From NCBI GenBank assembly GCA_964519995.1, contig CAZFLY010000040.1:1-26913 (forward strand): a stretch of DNA of 26,913 nt, written 5' to 3'. The position numbers were made by a program, and so were the translations under genes. Under the pieces are notes generated by a model, which had not been told where the DNA came from, searched no databases, and saw nothing but the letters and a program-made list of their open reading frames with translations. The stretch comes from CAZFLY01 sp964519995 (GTDB taxonomy: Bacteria; Planctomycetota; Phycisphaerae; Sedimentisphaerales; Anaerobacaceae). Shown here one piece after another: positions 7,791-14,963 of this stretch. Positions within the stretch are counted from its first letter, which is position 1. Each line of letters begins with the position of its first letter.

Positions 7791-7985
7791 TCACACAGGG
7801 TGTATCTCTACTGCACGACTGTCAGAGTTGTCTTTCCAAACCTGTTCCCAGTTCGCATACGCTTGCTGATACACCTTGGTTAGTTGACGGTTGGGCTTTA
7901 TAGTCTTGACCGGTTCCAAGCCGTCGAAGGCGTTTTTGCACACGCTCGCCCCGATGCCGGCACCTCGCGCGGCAGTACCATTTTT
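7791..7985 (-). pseudogene. 3' remnant of a second xylulokinase gene
   Basis: The minus strand reads NGTAARGAGIGASVCKNAFD, then GLEPVKTIKPNRQLTKVYQQ, and ends at TGA 7791-7793. The intact xylulokinase at 9560-11311 has the matching segment GAARGAGIGAGIYKGMEDAF, GLEPVKTIEPNEEIASMYQD, so this is unmistakably the last 60-odd residues of an FGGY xylulokinase. Homology stops near 7985, just before an in-frame stop at about 8000, and no kinase sequence precedes it. The remnant lies between xylA and the GH5 gene on the same strand. Unlike the intact gene it lacks the membrane tail and ends soon after the kinase homology. It is probably the scar of a duplication or recombination. Confidence 0.8.
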
Positions 7986-8048
7986 TACTCTATATTATAG
8001 CGATGGGATGCTGATACCGTGACTGTCGGCAATCGCCGAAGGCAACGA

Positions 8049-8067
8049 CCCCTGGTAAAACCAGGGG
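8049..8067. terminator. Hairpin downstream of the xylose isomerase gene
   Basis: A perfect 7-bp GC-rich stem (cccctgg / ccagggg) encloses the loop taaaa. It lies 37 bases past the xylA stop codons. There is no T-run on the minus strand; on the plus strand ctaaatattttt follows. It could be a weak terminator, an mRNA 3'-end stabiliser or part of a dispersed repeat. Confidence 0.45.
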
Positions 8068-8103
8068 CTAAATATTTTTAGACGGTGTTATGAAAACGGC
8101 TTA

Positions 8104-9231
8104 TTATTTGTACATCTGGTCGAAGTGCTTTTGGGCGCTGACTACCGCAGCTCGCATCATATCTTCTGCTTTGGCTGTCTCGCGCTTGGCCAGCACATTC
8201 ATAAGAGCCTTTGTGTCCAGGTCTTTCGCCGCCTTTTCGCAGGCATCCCAGCTAAGTACGCTTCTGATGACCCTGTCGATTCCCTGTTCGCCATTGTCGT
8301 AAGCACGAGTCTGCATGTCGTGGCCTTTCCAGCGGCTGTATCCTGCCTGCTGAATCAGCCCTGCGATGGCAATGTTCATGCCATTTACCCTCGCGCCATG
8401 GTCGATGTCGTACTTGCCGGGCCCGCCCAGAATGATGCCGTCGTTGTAGCCCTGACTGTTAAGGTGCATGTGGACCATCATGCTGTTGTCAAGCTCTTCG
8501 ACAGAGTCATATACGTGGTCAAGACCAATCATCTCGGAATGGCCGAACTCCTTGTTGACGCCCTTGTTCTTTCGTGAGACGCCGAACTCTTCCTCTATCC
8601 TCCGCCAGAATAATAGCGCGCTTGCCACGGTTGGTATAAGCATCGCCGGATGACCCTCGTTCGGCTTGGGTTCAAAGGAGATATAAAGACTACCACCTTT
8701 TTTTGCTTCATATTTGCACAGACCAGCGATGCTTTCCTTTAGGTTCTGATACATCTGCTTTATGCCAACCGTTGCAACATCATAGCCAAATGAACCGTTC
8801 CAGATGACAAAAGCCGGTGCCTTTTCCGGATGCCAGGCCTTTTTCAAAGTCCCGTATGCCAGTTCAACTGTCCGAGTTCCTAAATCTTCTGCTGCCTTCC
8901 TTTCATTTGGATCGAGTGATGCGATGCCACCGTATGCAAAGTGGGTATGCGCACCGGGTGTAATCATGGCAAGATACAGTTTATTATCAACAAGTGCGTC
9001 TGCCACTTCCGCCGCATTTTTATCGTCCACCTCGGCGTCGTAGTGCATTTCAATGCCGAGCACGATATTATCCGGTATCCTTGGCCTGATCTTATCAGCC
9101 ACCAATTTAATCATTTCCGGCGTGCCGAACGCTTCACCGCCCCAGTCGGGTCTCATGTCAGCAGGAACGAAACCACCTTTTCCCGGGTTAAATGTCCATC
9201 TGCATATACTATGTAAAGATTTCTCTGCCAT
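8104..9231 (-). CDS. xylA: Xylose isomerase (TIM-barrel sugar isomerase)
   Basis: This enzyme interconverts D-xylose and D-xylulose in the cytoplasm using two divalent metal ions. The product has 375 residues and no signal peptide. AAAGGAG precedes the ATG at 9231, and the gene ends with two tandem TAA codons. Family features are TFNPGKGGFVPADMRPDWGG near the start, HTHFAYGG around the catalytic-His strand, the metal-ligand segment SFEPKPNEGHP, GLDHV, MMVHMHLNSQGYNDGI, and the late strand KGHDMQTRAYDN. It differs from the classical xylose isomerases of E. coli type, so a related ketose/aldose isomerase is possible. Its position directly after xylulokinase on the same strand makes xylose isomerase by far the best call. 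Confidence 0.88.
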   Translation of the reverse strand: MAEKSLHSICRWTFNPGKGGFVPADMRPDWGGEAFGTPEMIKLVADKIRPRIPDNIVLGIEMHYDAEVDDKNAAEVADALVDNKLYLAMITPGAHTHFAYGGIASLDPNERKAAEDLGTRTVELAYGTLKKAWHPEKAPAFVIWNGSFGYDVATVGIKQMYQNLKESIAGLCKYEAKKGGSLYISFEPKPNEGHPAMLIPTVASALLFWRRIEEEFGVSRKNKGVNKEFGHSEMIGLDHVYDSVEELDNSMMVHMHLNSQGYNDGIILGGPGKYDIDHGARVNGMNIAIAGLIQQAGYSRWKGHDMQTRAYDNGEQGIDRVIRSVLSWDACEKAAKDLDTKALMNVLAKRETAKAEDMMRAAVVSAQKHFDQMYK

Positions 9232-9286
9232 TTTGGCTTACTCCTTTCTCATGTTTCGCTTTGCTTTGTAGAAAAGAGTATAGGTT

Positions 9287-9380
9287 GTCATTTCGAGCGA
9301 GCCGCAGGCGAGTCGAGAAATCTGTTTTTGAGTAGATTTCTCCGCTTCGCGATGCTTCGCATCTCTTCGGTCGAAATGAC
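9287..9380. repeat. 94-bp imperfect palindromic intergenic repeat
   Basis: The ends are GTCATTTCGA (9287-9296) and its exact inverse TCGAAATGAC (9371-9380). Inside are gagaaatct (9315-9323) and its inverse agatttctc (9334-9342), then gatgcttcgcatc. Elements bounded by GTCATTTCGA are a recurrent kind of dispersed intergenic palindrome in many bacterial genomes. It sits between xylB and xylA, so it would be transcribed if the two are an operon, and could form a long hairpin affecting expression of xylA. The rest of this 328-base gap (9381-9559) is AT-rich with nothing I can identify. Confidence 0.7.
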
Positions 9381-9559
9381 GGCAAGTGTTTTCTACAGAG
9401 CAATTTCGATTCAATAGATACAATTCACATCACCAATCATTTTTTCAGAACATTTTCCTATCTCACATAAATTTCTCTGCAAAATAAATTTAGATTTTAC
9501 TCATTCACCTTAGTGTTATTTTGTTTTTGGCGAAAATAGAGATTTTTCGTTCGTTTAGT

Positions 9560-11311
9560 TCATTTCTTTATCTTTGAGACTTTCTGCTTGTCAAAATTGA
9601 TTTCAAAGTCTCCTTTCTTGAATTTTTTAAGGCTCGAAAGCAATTCCTCAACGGGAATTAACAACAAAAATAGAGCTATTCCTAATAACCAAAGTGAGGT
9701 TTTATCAAAATTCACTTCGGGAAACGCTATTCGCAAAATCACAAATCCCAAGCAAATAGTAATTGCTAATACCCGTAAAACGCTTTTAGCCGCCATTCCA
9801 CCAGTTCTGTGTTGGTAATGTTTAAGAGTGTCTTCCCATCGCTTGTCCGTATCCTGATACATCGATGCAATTTCTTCATTAGGCTCGATTGTCTTAACCG
9901 GCTCAAGGCCCACAAAGGCGTCTTCCATTCCTTTATATATTCCTGCTCCGATGCCTGCACCGCGAGCCGCTCCCTGCGAGCCATCGGTGTTGTACAATTC
10001 AACCGTCGCTCCCGTTATTGTTGCAAAAGCCTCTGCAAACAGCGGGCTCAAAAACATATTCGCATGGCCCGCCCTAACTGTTTTAAGCTTGATTCCCATA
10101 TCGCGCATGATGGATAGCCCATAGTTTAAAGCAAACACGATTCCTTCCTGAGCGGCTCGAAGGAAATGGGCCTGTTTGTGTATGTTGAAATTCCAGTTAT
10201 GTGCTGAGGCCCCAATGTTTCTGTTTTCCAGCGTCCTTTCAGCTCCATTGCCATAAGGCAGTATCACCAGACCGTCAGAGCCCACCGGCACACTCGCCGC
10301 AAGCTCATCCATTTGTGGATAATCCAAACCATCCCCACCAACGAAATTGTGCTTGAGCCAGCTATTTAGAATCCCAGTGCCGTTCAAACACAGAAGCACA
10401 CCGTAACGTGGAGTCACTTTTTCGTGGTTTACGTGCACGAAGATATTGACACGTGATTTCTTATCATAGGTCTTTCTATCGCTTATCCCATAGACGACAC
10501 CTGAAGTGCCCGCTGTAACAGCGATTTCGCCGGGATTTAATACATTAAGCGACAGGGCATTGTTCGGCTGATCCCCCGCTCGATAGCTTACCTTCGTCCC
10601 CGCAGCAAGGCCGAGTTCTTTCGCCGCCTCTTTCGTCAACTCGCCTTGAACGGAGAATGTCGGAACTCTATCGGCAATAAGATCGGTATCAACCTCGTAA
10701 TTATCGAGCACAAATTCTGCCAGACCGTCGCTTTCGAAGTCCCACATTATTCCTTCGGATAGCCCCGAGGGCGTAGTTTTTATCTCGCCTGTCATCTTCA
10801 TCGCAACATAATCGCCGGGCAGCATTATCTTATGGATTTTTGAATATACGTCAGGCTCATTTTCTTTAACCCATCTAAGCTTTGACGCGGTAAAATTGCC
10901 CGGCAGATTAAAAAGCCTTTTTAGACAGTTTTCTTCGCCGATATCCTTCGCAGCCTTTTCGCCGATCTGAACTGCGCGACTATCGCACCAGATTATTGAA
11001 GGCCGAAGCACTTGCTTATTTTTGTCCACAACCACAAGCCCGTGCATTTGATAACTGATGCCGATGGCCTGTACGTCAGACATGGTGTAACTTGTGTTCT
11101 TACGCACTTGTGCGCTTATACCCTCTGTAGCTTTTTTAACATGCTCCCACCAGGTGCTTGGATGCTGCTCAGCCCAGCCAATTTGTTTTGCGATGATTTC
11201 AAGCTCTTTTTCGGGTGAGGTCGCCGTTGCCAGGAGTTTACCTGTTTGAGCGTCGAGCAGACTTGCCTTTATTGATGAGCTTCCAACGTCATAACCTAAT
11301 AAAAGTGCCAT
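9560..11311 (-). CDS. xylB: Xylulokinase (FGGY family) with a C-terminal two-helix membrane extension
   Basis: The kinase phosphorylates D-xylulose to xylulose 5-phosphate for the pentose phosphate pathway. The ATG at 11311 is chosen because AAAAAGGATATCCGC precedes it and it begins the first phosphate-binding strand, LLGYDVGSSSIKASLLD. Other FGGY landmarks are SYQMHGLVVVD, IIWCDSRA, LPGDYVAMKMTGE, the catalytic-Asp region YRAGDQPNNALSLN, the VTAGTSGVVYG loop and GAARGAGIGAG. Kinase homology ends near residue 503 (KHYQH). The remaining 78 residues (9560-9796) hold two hydrophobic segments (about SVLRVLAITICLGFVILRIAF and TSLWLLGIALFLLLIPV; each given approximately) and a basic tail with KKFKKGDFEINFDK. 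This is odd for a cytosolic sugar kinase and suggests membrane tethering or a fusion by loss of a stop codon. Confidence 0.93.
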   Translation of the reverse strand: MALLLGYDVGSSSIKASLLDAQTGKLLATATSPEKELEIIAKQIGWAEQHPSTWWEHVKKATEGISAQVRKNTSYTMSDVQAIGISYQMHGLVVVDKNKQVLRPSIIWCDSRAVQIGEKAAKDIGEENCLKRLFNLPGNFTASKLRWVKENEPDVYSKIHKIMLPGDYVAMKMTGEIKTTPSGLSEGIMWDFESDGLAEFVLDNYEVDTDLIADRVPTFSVQGELTKEAAKELGLAAGTKVSYRAGDQPNNALSLNVLNPGEIAVTAGTSGVVYGISDRKTYDKKSRVNIFVHVNHEKVTPRYGVLLCLNGTGILNSWLKHNFVGGDGLDYPQMDELAASVPVGSDGLVILPYGNGAERTLENRNIGASAHNWNFNIHKQAHFLRAAQEGIVFALNYGLSIMRDMGIKLKTVRAGHANMFLSPLFAEAFATITGATVELYNTDGSQGAARGAGIGAGIYKGMEDAFVGLEPVKTIEPNEEIASMYQDTDKRWEDTLKHYQHRTGGMAAKSVLRVLAITICLGFVILRIAFPEVNFDKTSLWLLGIALFLLLIPVEELLSSLKKFKKGDFEINFDKQKVSKIKK

Positions 11312-11483
11312 GCGGATATCCTTTTTACATAAGAACAAATTGCAGTTGCCTGTTATAGCAAGCAGAAGCGAGGTTTTCTACATTTAATGAACGATTGTGC
11401 CTTCTGCCGCAAAAAATTGCCGGATGGCAAACCACATCATAATCACTAACGCCTTTCTGTCAAGTTCGAGGAAATAGTAATCG

Positions 11484-11498
11484 TCCTAATAATTAGGA
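11484..11498. promoter_or_regulatory. 15-bp palindrome between xylB and the GH35-like gene
   Basis: TCCTAAT-A-ATTAGGA is a perfect dyad with a one-base centre, about 170 bases upstream of xylB and 380 bases before the divergent GH35-like gene. It has the form of a regulator binding site. The 565-base gap 11312-11876 otherwise contains only the doubtful small ORF at 11515-11616, a TTGACT box at 11738-11743 without a good -10, and AT-rich sequence. Confidence 0.3.
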
Positions 11499-11514
11499 GA
11501 ATTTCTGAGGGTGC

Positions 11515-11616
11515 ATGGCAGCCTGTGGGCTGGGTATAATCCGAAAAGTCAGCACAGATATAGACAAACAAAAGGTCAAGTGGGCGATGGACACGATCGG
11601 CCTTATGAGCAAATAA
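11515..11616 (+). CDS. Possible small ORF or gene remnant
   Basis: An ATG preceded by ctgagggtgc opens 33 codons beginning MAACGLGIIRKVSTDIDKQK, followed by VKWAMDTIGLMSK and TAA. The composition is protein-like and a weak ribosome binding site is present. I recognise no family. Given the other 3'-end remnants in this window, it may be the tail of a lost gene. Chance is a real alternative at this length. Confidence 0.22.
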   Translation: MAACGLGIIRKVSTDIDKQKVKWAMDTIGLMSK

Positions 11617-11876
11617 GTCCAAAATTCGGGATATTTACTCATTAAGGAAACTCGATCGGGTCTTTTAAGGTGTTCTTTTATTCCCTTTTTTTGCGAGTCC
11701 TCCGCACCGGCAAAACGTAAACGTAGATTAACGAAGCTTGACTTGTGATAGTAATGTAAATTATTTATATGTAGGTCTCGTTCCTTCTAAAGCTGACACA
11801 ACAGTCGTCTCAATCGAATCATGAGAGACGGGGCTAATTTAAACATAGGACAACCTGAAGAAAGGAGGCAAGATAT

Positions 11877-13523
11877 ATGTCTAAGAGAAACTTTTTTAAA
11901 CCATACGCACTCGTAGTGTGCATAGGGTGGATTCTGACTGCTCTGTGCGCTGTTCCATCCGAGGGTGCTGACAACAGCAGAATCCCCCACCTTCGCAAAG
12001 AAGGAACCGCAACGCAGCTCATCGTGGATAACAAACCATTTATGATCCTGGGAGGTGAACTGGGCAACTCCAGCTCCTCCAGTCTCGGTTACATGAAGCC
12101 GATTTGGCCAAGGCTTGTAAAGCTGAATCTCAACACAATCCTTACGCCCGTATATTGGGATCTGATTGAGCCTGAAGAAGGTCGATTCGACTTCACGCTT
12201 GTGGACGGCTTGATACAGGATGCCAGGCGTTACAATATGCGTCTGGTTCTGCTGTGGTTTGCAAGCTGGAAAAACAGCATGAGCTGCTATGCTCCTGTCT
12301 GGGTTAAGACGAACTTTGAGCGTTTCCCACGGGCCCGGACTAAGGCAGGTAGAAGCATGGAAATCCTATCGGCCTTTAGCGATGCGAGTCGAGATGCCGA
12401 TACCTGTGCCTTTGTGGCGCTAATGCGGCACATTCGCGAGCTGGACAGCCAGTTGCGTACGGTCATTATGGTGCAGGTGGAGAACGAGGTTGGCATGTTG
12501 GAAGACGCGCGGGACTGGTCTAATGCAGCCAACGCTGCCTTTGGCAAGGAAGTGCGGAAAGAATTGATGGATTACCTTCAGACGCATAAAGACACCTTGA
12601 TACCTGAGTTCCGCGAAGTGTGGGAAGCTGCTGGCTTTAAGACATCCGGAACCTGGGAAGAAGTCTTCGGCCAAGGTTTGGGGACAGATGAAATCTTTAT
12701 GGCGTGGCACTATGCTCGCTACATTAATGTGGTGGCAGAGGCTGGAAAAGCCGAGTATCCTCTGCCAATGTATGTGAACGCGGCGCTTATTCGCCCAAAC
12801 TATAAGCCGGGCCAGTATCCCAGCGCCGGTCCATTGCCTCATTTGCTTGATGTCTGGCGGGCTGGTGCTCCGCAGATTGATTTTCTCTCGCCGGACATCT
12901 ACTTTCCTAACTTTACCGAGTGGTGCCGGAAGTACCATCGCTCCGGCAATCCGCTGTTCATACCAGAGGCAAAAAGGGGCGAGGAAAGTGCGGCCAATGT
13001 GTTTTATGCCATCGGACAGCACGATGCAATTGGCTTTTGTCCATTCTCGATTGAGTCAATTAGCGACCCCGAAAACGACCGGCTTACTAAGAGTTATGAT
13101 GTCCTTTCAGAATTGGCACCTCTGATTTTGGAGAGCCAGGGTAAAGGATTAATAGCTGGCGTGCTGCTGGACAAGGACAACCAGACTCAACAGGTGCAGT
13201 TGGGCAGTTACACGCTGAATGTTTCTCATGATTACACTTGGGCCTGGTCGTCCGGAGATCGTGAATCGGCACAGTGGCCGCGTGTAGGCGGCATTATCAT
13301 ATCGGTGGGACCTGATGAATATGTGGTTGCTGGCAGCGGCTTTATCATTACTTTTGCTCCAAACACGCCGGGGTACCCGATTGCGGGTATCGCCAGCATC
13401 CAAGAGGGGACGTATTCGAACGGCCGCTGGATGAATGGCGACCAGAGCCATCAGGGTAGACATCTTAGGATACCTCCCGACAGTTTTGGCATCCAGCGCA
13501 TCAAGCTATACCGGTACAACTGA
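11877..13523 (+). CDS. Secreted GH35-like beta-galactosidase with a DUF5597-like C-terminal domain
   Basis: The product has 548 residues. AAAGGAGGCAAGATAT precedes the ATG, and residues 1-31 are a signal peptide ending EGA. The N-terminal TIM barrel carries family signatures: LILGG-type FMILGGELGNSSSSSLGYMK, NTILTPVYWDLIEPEEGRFD, LWFASWKNSMSCYAPVWVK, the acid/base Glu204 in MVQVENEVG, DIYFP, and the probable nucleophile Glu364 in FIPEAKRG. The C-terminal region (about 430-548) corresponds to the domain called DUF5597 in this group. Such enzymes release terminal beta-galactose from branched polysaccharides, although the specificity of the DUF5597 group is less certain than that of classical GH35. 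It is followed 229 bases later by an alpha-galactosidase on the same strand. Confidence 0.88.
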   Translation: MSKRNFFKPYALVVCIGWILTALCAVPSEGADNSRIPHLRKEGTATQLIVDNKPFMILGGELGNSSSSSLGYMKPIWPRLVKLNLNTILTPVYWDLIEPEEGRFDFTLVDGLIQDARRYNMRLVLLWFASWKNSMSCYAPVWVKTNFERFPRARTKAGRSMEILSAFSDASRDADTCAFVALMRHIRELDSQLRTVIMVQVENEVGMLEDARDWSNAANAAFGKEVRKELMDYLQTHKDTLIPEFREVWEAAGFKTSGTWEEVFGQGLGTDEIFMAWHYARYINVVAEAGKAEYPLPMYVNAALIRPNYKPGQYPSAGPLPHLLDVWRAGAPQIDFLSPDIYFPNFTEWCRKYHRSGNPLFIPEAKRGEESAANVFYAIGQHDAIGFCPFSIESISDPENDRLTKSYDVLSELAPLILESQGKGLIAGVLLDKDNQTQQVQLGSYTLNVSHDYTWAWSSGDRESAQWPRVGGIIISVGPDEYVVAGSGFIITFAPNTPGYPIAGIASIQEGTYSNGRWMNGDQSHQGRHLRIPPDSFGIQRIKLYRYN

Positions 13524-13664
13524 GTTCCTTGCAAACAACTATATGGCAAAGCAAGGTTGGTGTCATGCTAAATTTGTCGCCGAAGAGTTATTAGTTGTAT
13601 GCTGTTACGGTATGTCAAAAAATAGTGGGCAGAATAAGCCTGATTGGTTAGATTACTATGTGTG

Positions 13665-13705
13665 TTGACTCACAGACAACTTGTGTTGTTGTGTTTATGA
13701 GTCAA
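13665..13705. promoter_or_regulatory. Long dyad element upstream of the GH27 gene
   Basis: The outer arms ttgactca (13665-13672) and tgagtcaa (13698-13705) are exact inverses, and acaac (13676-13680) pairs with gttgt (13685-13689) inside them. The hairpin starts about 140 bases past the GH35-like stop and ends about 47 bases before the GH27 start. There is no T-run after it, so an operator or mRNA processing structure is more likely than a terminator. Confidence 0.35.
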
Positions 13706-13752
13706 ACTGCCAATGATAAATACTCGTCGAATCTACTTTTAGGAGGTTAGCA

Positions 13753-14919
13753 ATGAGAAAGATAATTGTTCTAATGGTTTTGTGCTTCCCTGTCTGTACT
13801 CTGGCGCAGAAATTCGAAGGGCTGGCACTGGCACCGCCCATGGGATGGAACAGCTGGAATACTTTTCAAACGAACATTAATGAGAAGCTTGTCAAAGAAA
13901 TGGCAGAGGCTTTGATAGAGAGCGGAATGCAGGAGGCGGGGTATAACTACATCGTGCTCGACGACGGCTGGGAGGCAAAGACCCGAGACAAACAGGGTAA
14001 TCTCATCTGGGATCCAAAAAAATTCCCCAGCGGGATGAAGGCGCTAGGCGATTACCTTCACGAGAAAGGATTCAAATTCGGGATTCATAACTGCGCGGGG
14101 ACGAGGACGTGCGCGGGTTATCCAGGCGGACGAGGACATGAATTTCAGGACGCCCGGGCTTATGCATCGTGGGGCGTTGACTATATCAAGTACGACTGGT
14201 GCAACCACGGCATGGCCAATGCCGAAGAGACATTCAAAACGATGCGCGATGCCTTATATGCCGCGGGCAGGCCTATTGTCTTGAGTATATGCGAGTGGGG
14301 TAATAACAAACCGTGGCTCTGGGGCAAAGACGTCGGACATCTTTGGAGAACGACGGGTGATATCACAGATTGCTATGACTGCCAGGAAGTATACTCTTTG
14401 GGATGGAAGTTTATCTTGGACAGCCAGATTGGGCTGGAGAAATACGCGGGGCCCGACCATTGGAACGACCCGGATATGTTGGAAGTGGGTAATCCGGGAC
14501 TGTCGCTGGCCGAATCTCGTGCGCATTTTAGCTTATGGTGCATTCTGGCGGCACCATTAATGGCGGGCAACGATGTGAGAAAGATGAGCAACGAGGTTCG
14601 TGATATCCTCACCAATAAGGAGGTTATTGCGATTAACCAGGACCCGTTAGGCAAACAGGGATATCAGTTCATGAGCCATCCTAGTAAAGAAATTTGGGTA
14701 AAGGAACTGTCGGATGGCGAATGGGCCGTGTGCATTTTCAACAGTGGCGAAGATACACTTAAAGTCAGATTGACCTGGTCGCACCTTTGGTTTCTAAAAG
14801 GCAATTATCAGGTTCGTGATTTATGGCAGAAAAAGGACCTTGGCATAACAGACAAAGATTTTATTCGTGAGATTCCATCGCATGATGTCATCCTGCTGAG
14901 GTTAAGTCCTGTCAAGTAA
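13753..14919 (+). CDS. Secreted GH27 alpha-galactosidase
   Basis: The enzyme removes terminal alpha-1,6-galactose from galactomannan and related oligosaccharides. The product has 388 residues, with AGGAGGTTAGCA before the ATG and a signal peptide of 19 residues (MRKIIVLMVLCFPVCTLAQ). The catalytic barrel begins LAPPMGWNSWNTF and includes LDDGWE, FGIHNCAGTRTCAGYPG, the nucleophile Asp148 in VDYIKYDWCN, the acid/base Asp203 in LWRTTGDITDC, WNDPDMLEVGN and AAPLMAGNDVR, all hallmarks of GH27. The short C-terminal beta domain ends HDVILLRLSPVK. A decayed copy of that tail is found at 16900-16962. The gene converges on the GH13 gene with a 44-base gap. Confidence 0.95.
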   Translation: MRKIIVLMVLCFPVCTLAQKFEGLALAPPMGWNSWNTFQTNINEKLVKEMAEALIESGMQEAGYNYIVLDDGWEAKTRDKQGNLIWDPKKFPSGMKALGDYLHEKGFKFGIHNCAGTRTCAGYPGGRGHEFQDARAYASWGVDYIKYDWCNHGMANAEETFKTMRDALYAAGRPIVLSICEWGNNKPWLWGKDVGHLWRTTGDITDCYDCQEVYSLGWKFILDSQIGLEKYAGPDHWNDPDMLEVGNPGLSLAESRAHFSLWCILAAPLMAGNDVRKMSNEVRDILTNKEVIAINQDPLGKQGYQFMSHPSKEIWVKELSDGEWAVCIFNSGEDTLKVRLTWSHLWFLKGNYQVRDLWQKKDLGITDKDFIREIPSHDVILLRLSPVK

Positions 14920-14963
14920 GTTCAAGGATTAGATAAGATTAGAGGTCATGCTTCCCTTTTCTT

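Noticed and set aside
7729..7794. Upstream start for the GH5 gene adding 22 residues (MTLAGHCDIC...)
   Set aside because: The extension would put non-signal sequence before an obvious signal peptide, and the ribosome binding site fits the ATG at 7728. The extra codons also run into the end of the xylulokinase stump.
8125..8577. 150-codon plus-strand ORF opposite xylA
   Set aside because: It is a mirror ORF of a strongly recognised xylose isomerase, with low-complexity, non-protein-like composition.
11738..11766. TTGACT with TTATTT as a promoter for the GH35-like gene
   Set aside because: The -35 is good, but the -10 matches only two of six consensus bases at the proper spacing.
12420..13022. 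200-codon minus-strand ORF opposite the GH35-like gene
   Set aside because: It is antisense to an intact glycoside hydrolase with catalytic motifs and is explained by codon bias of that gene.
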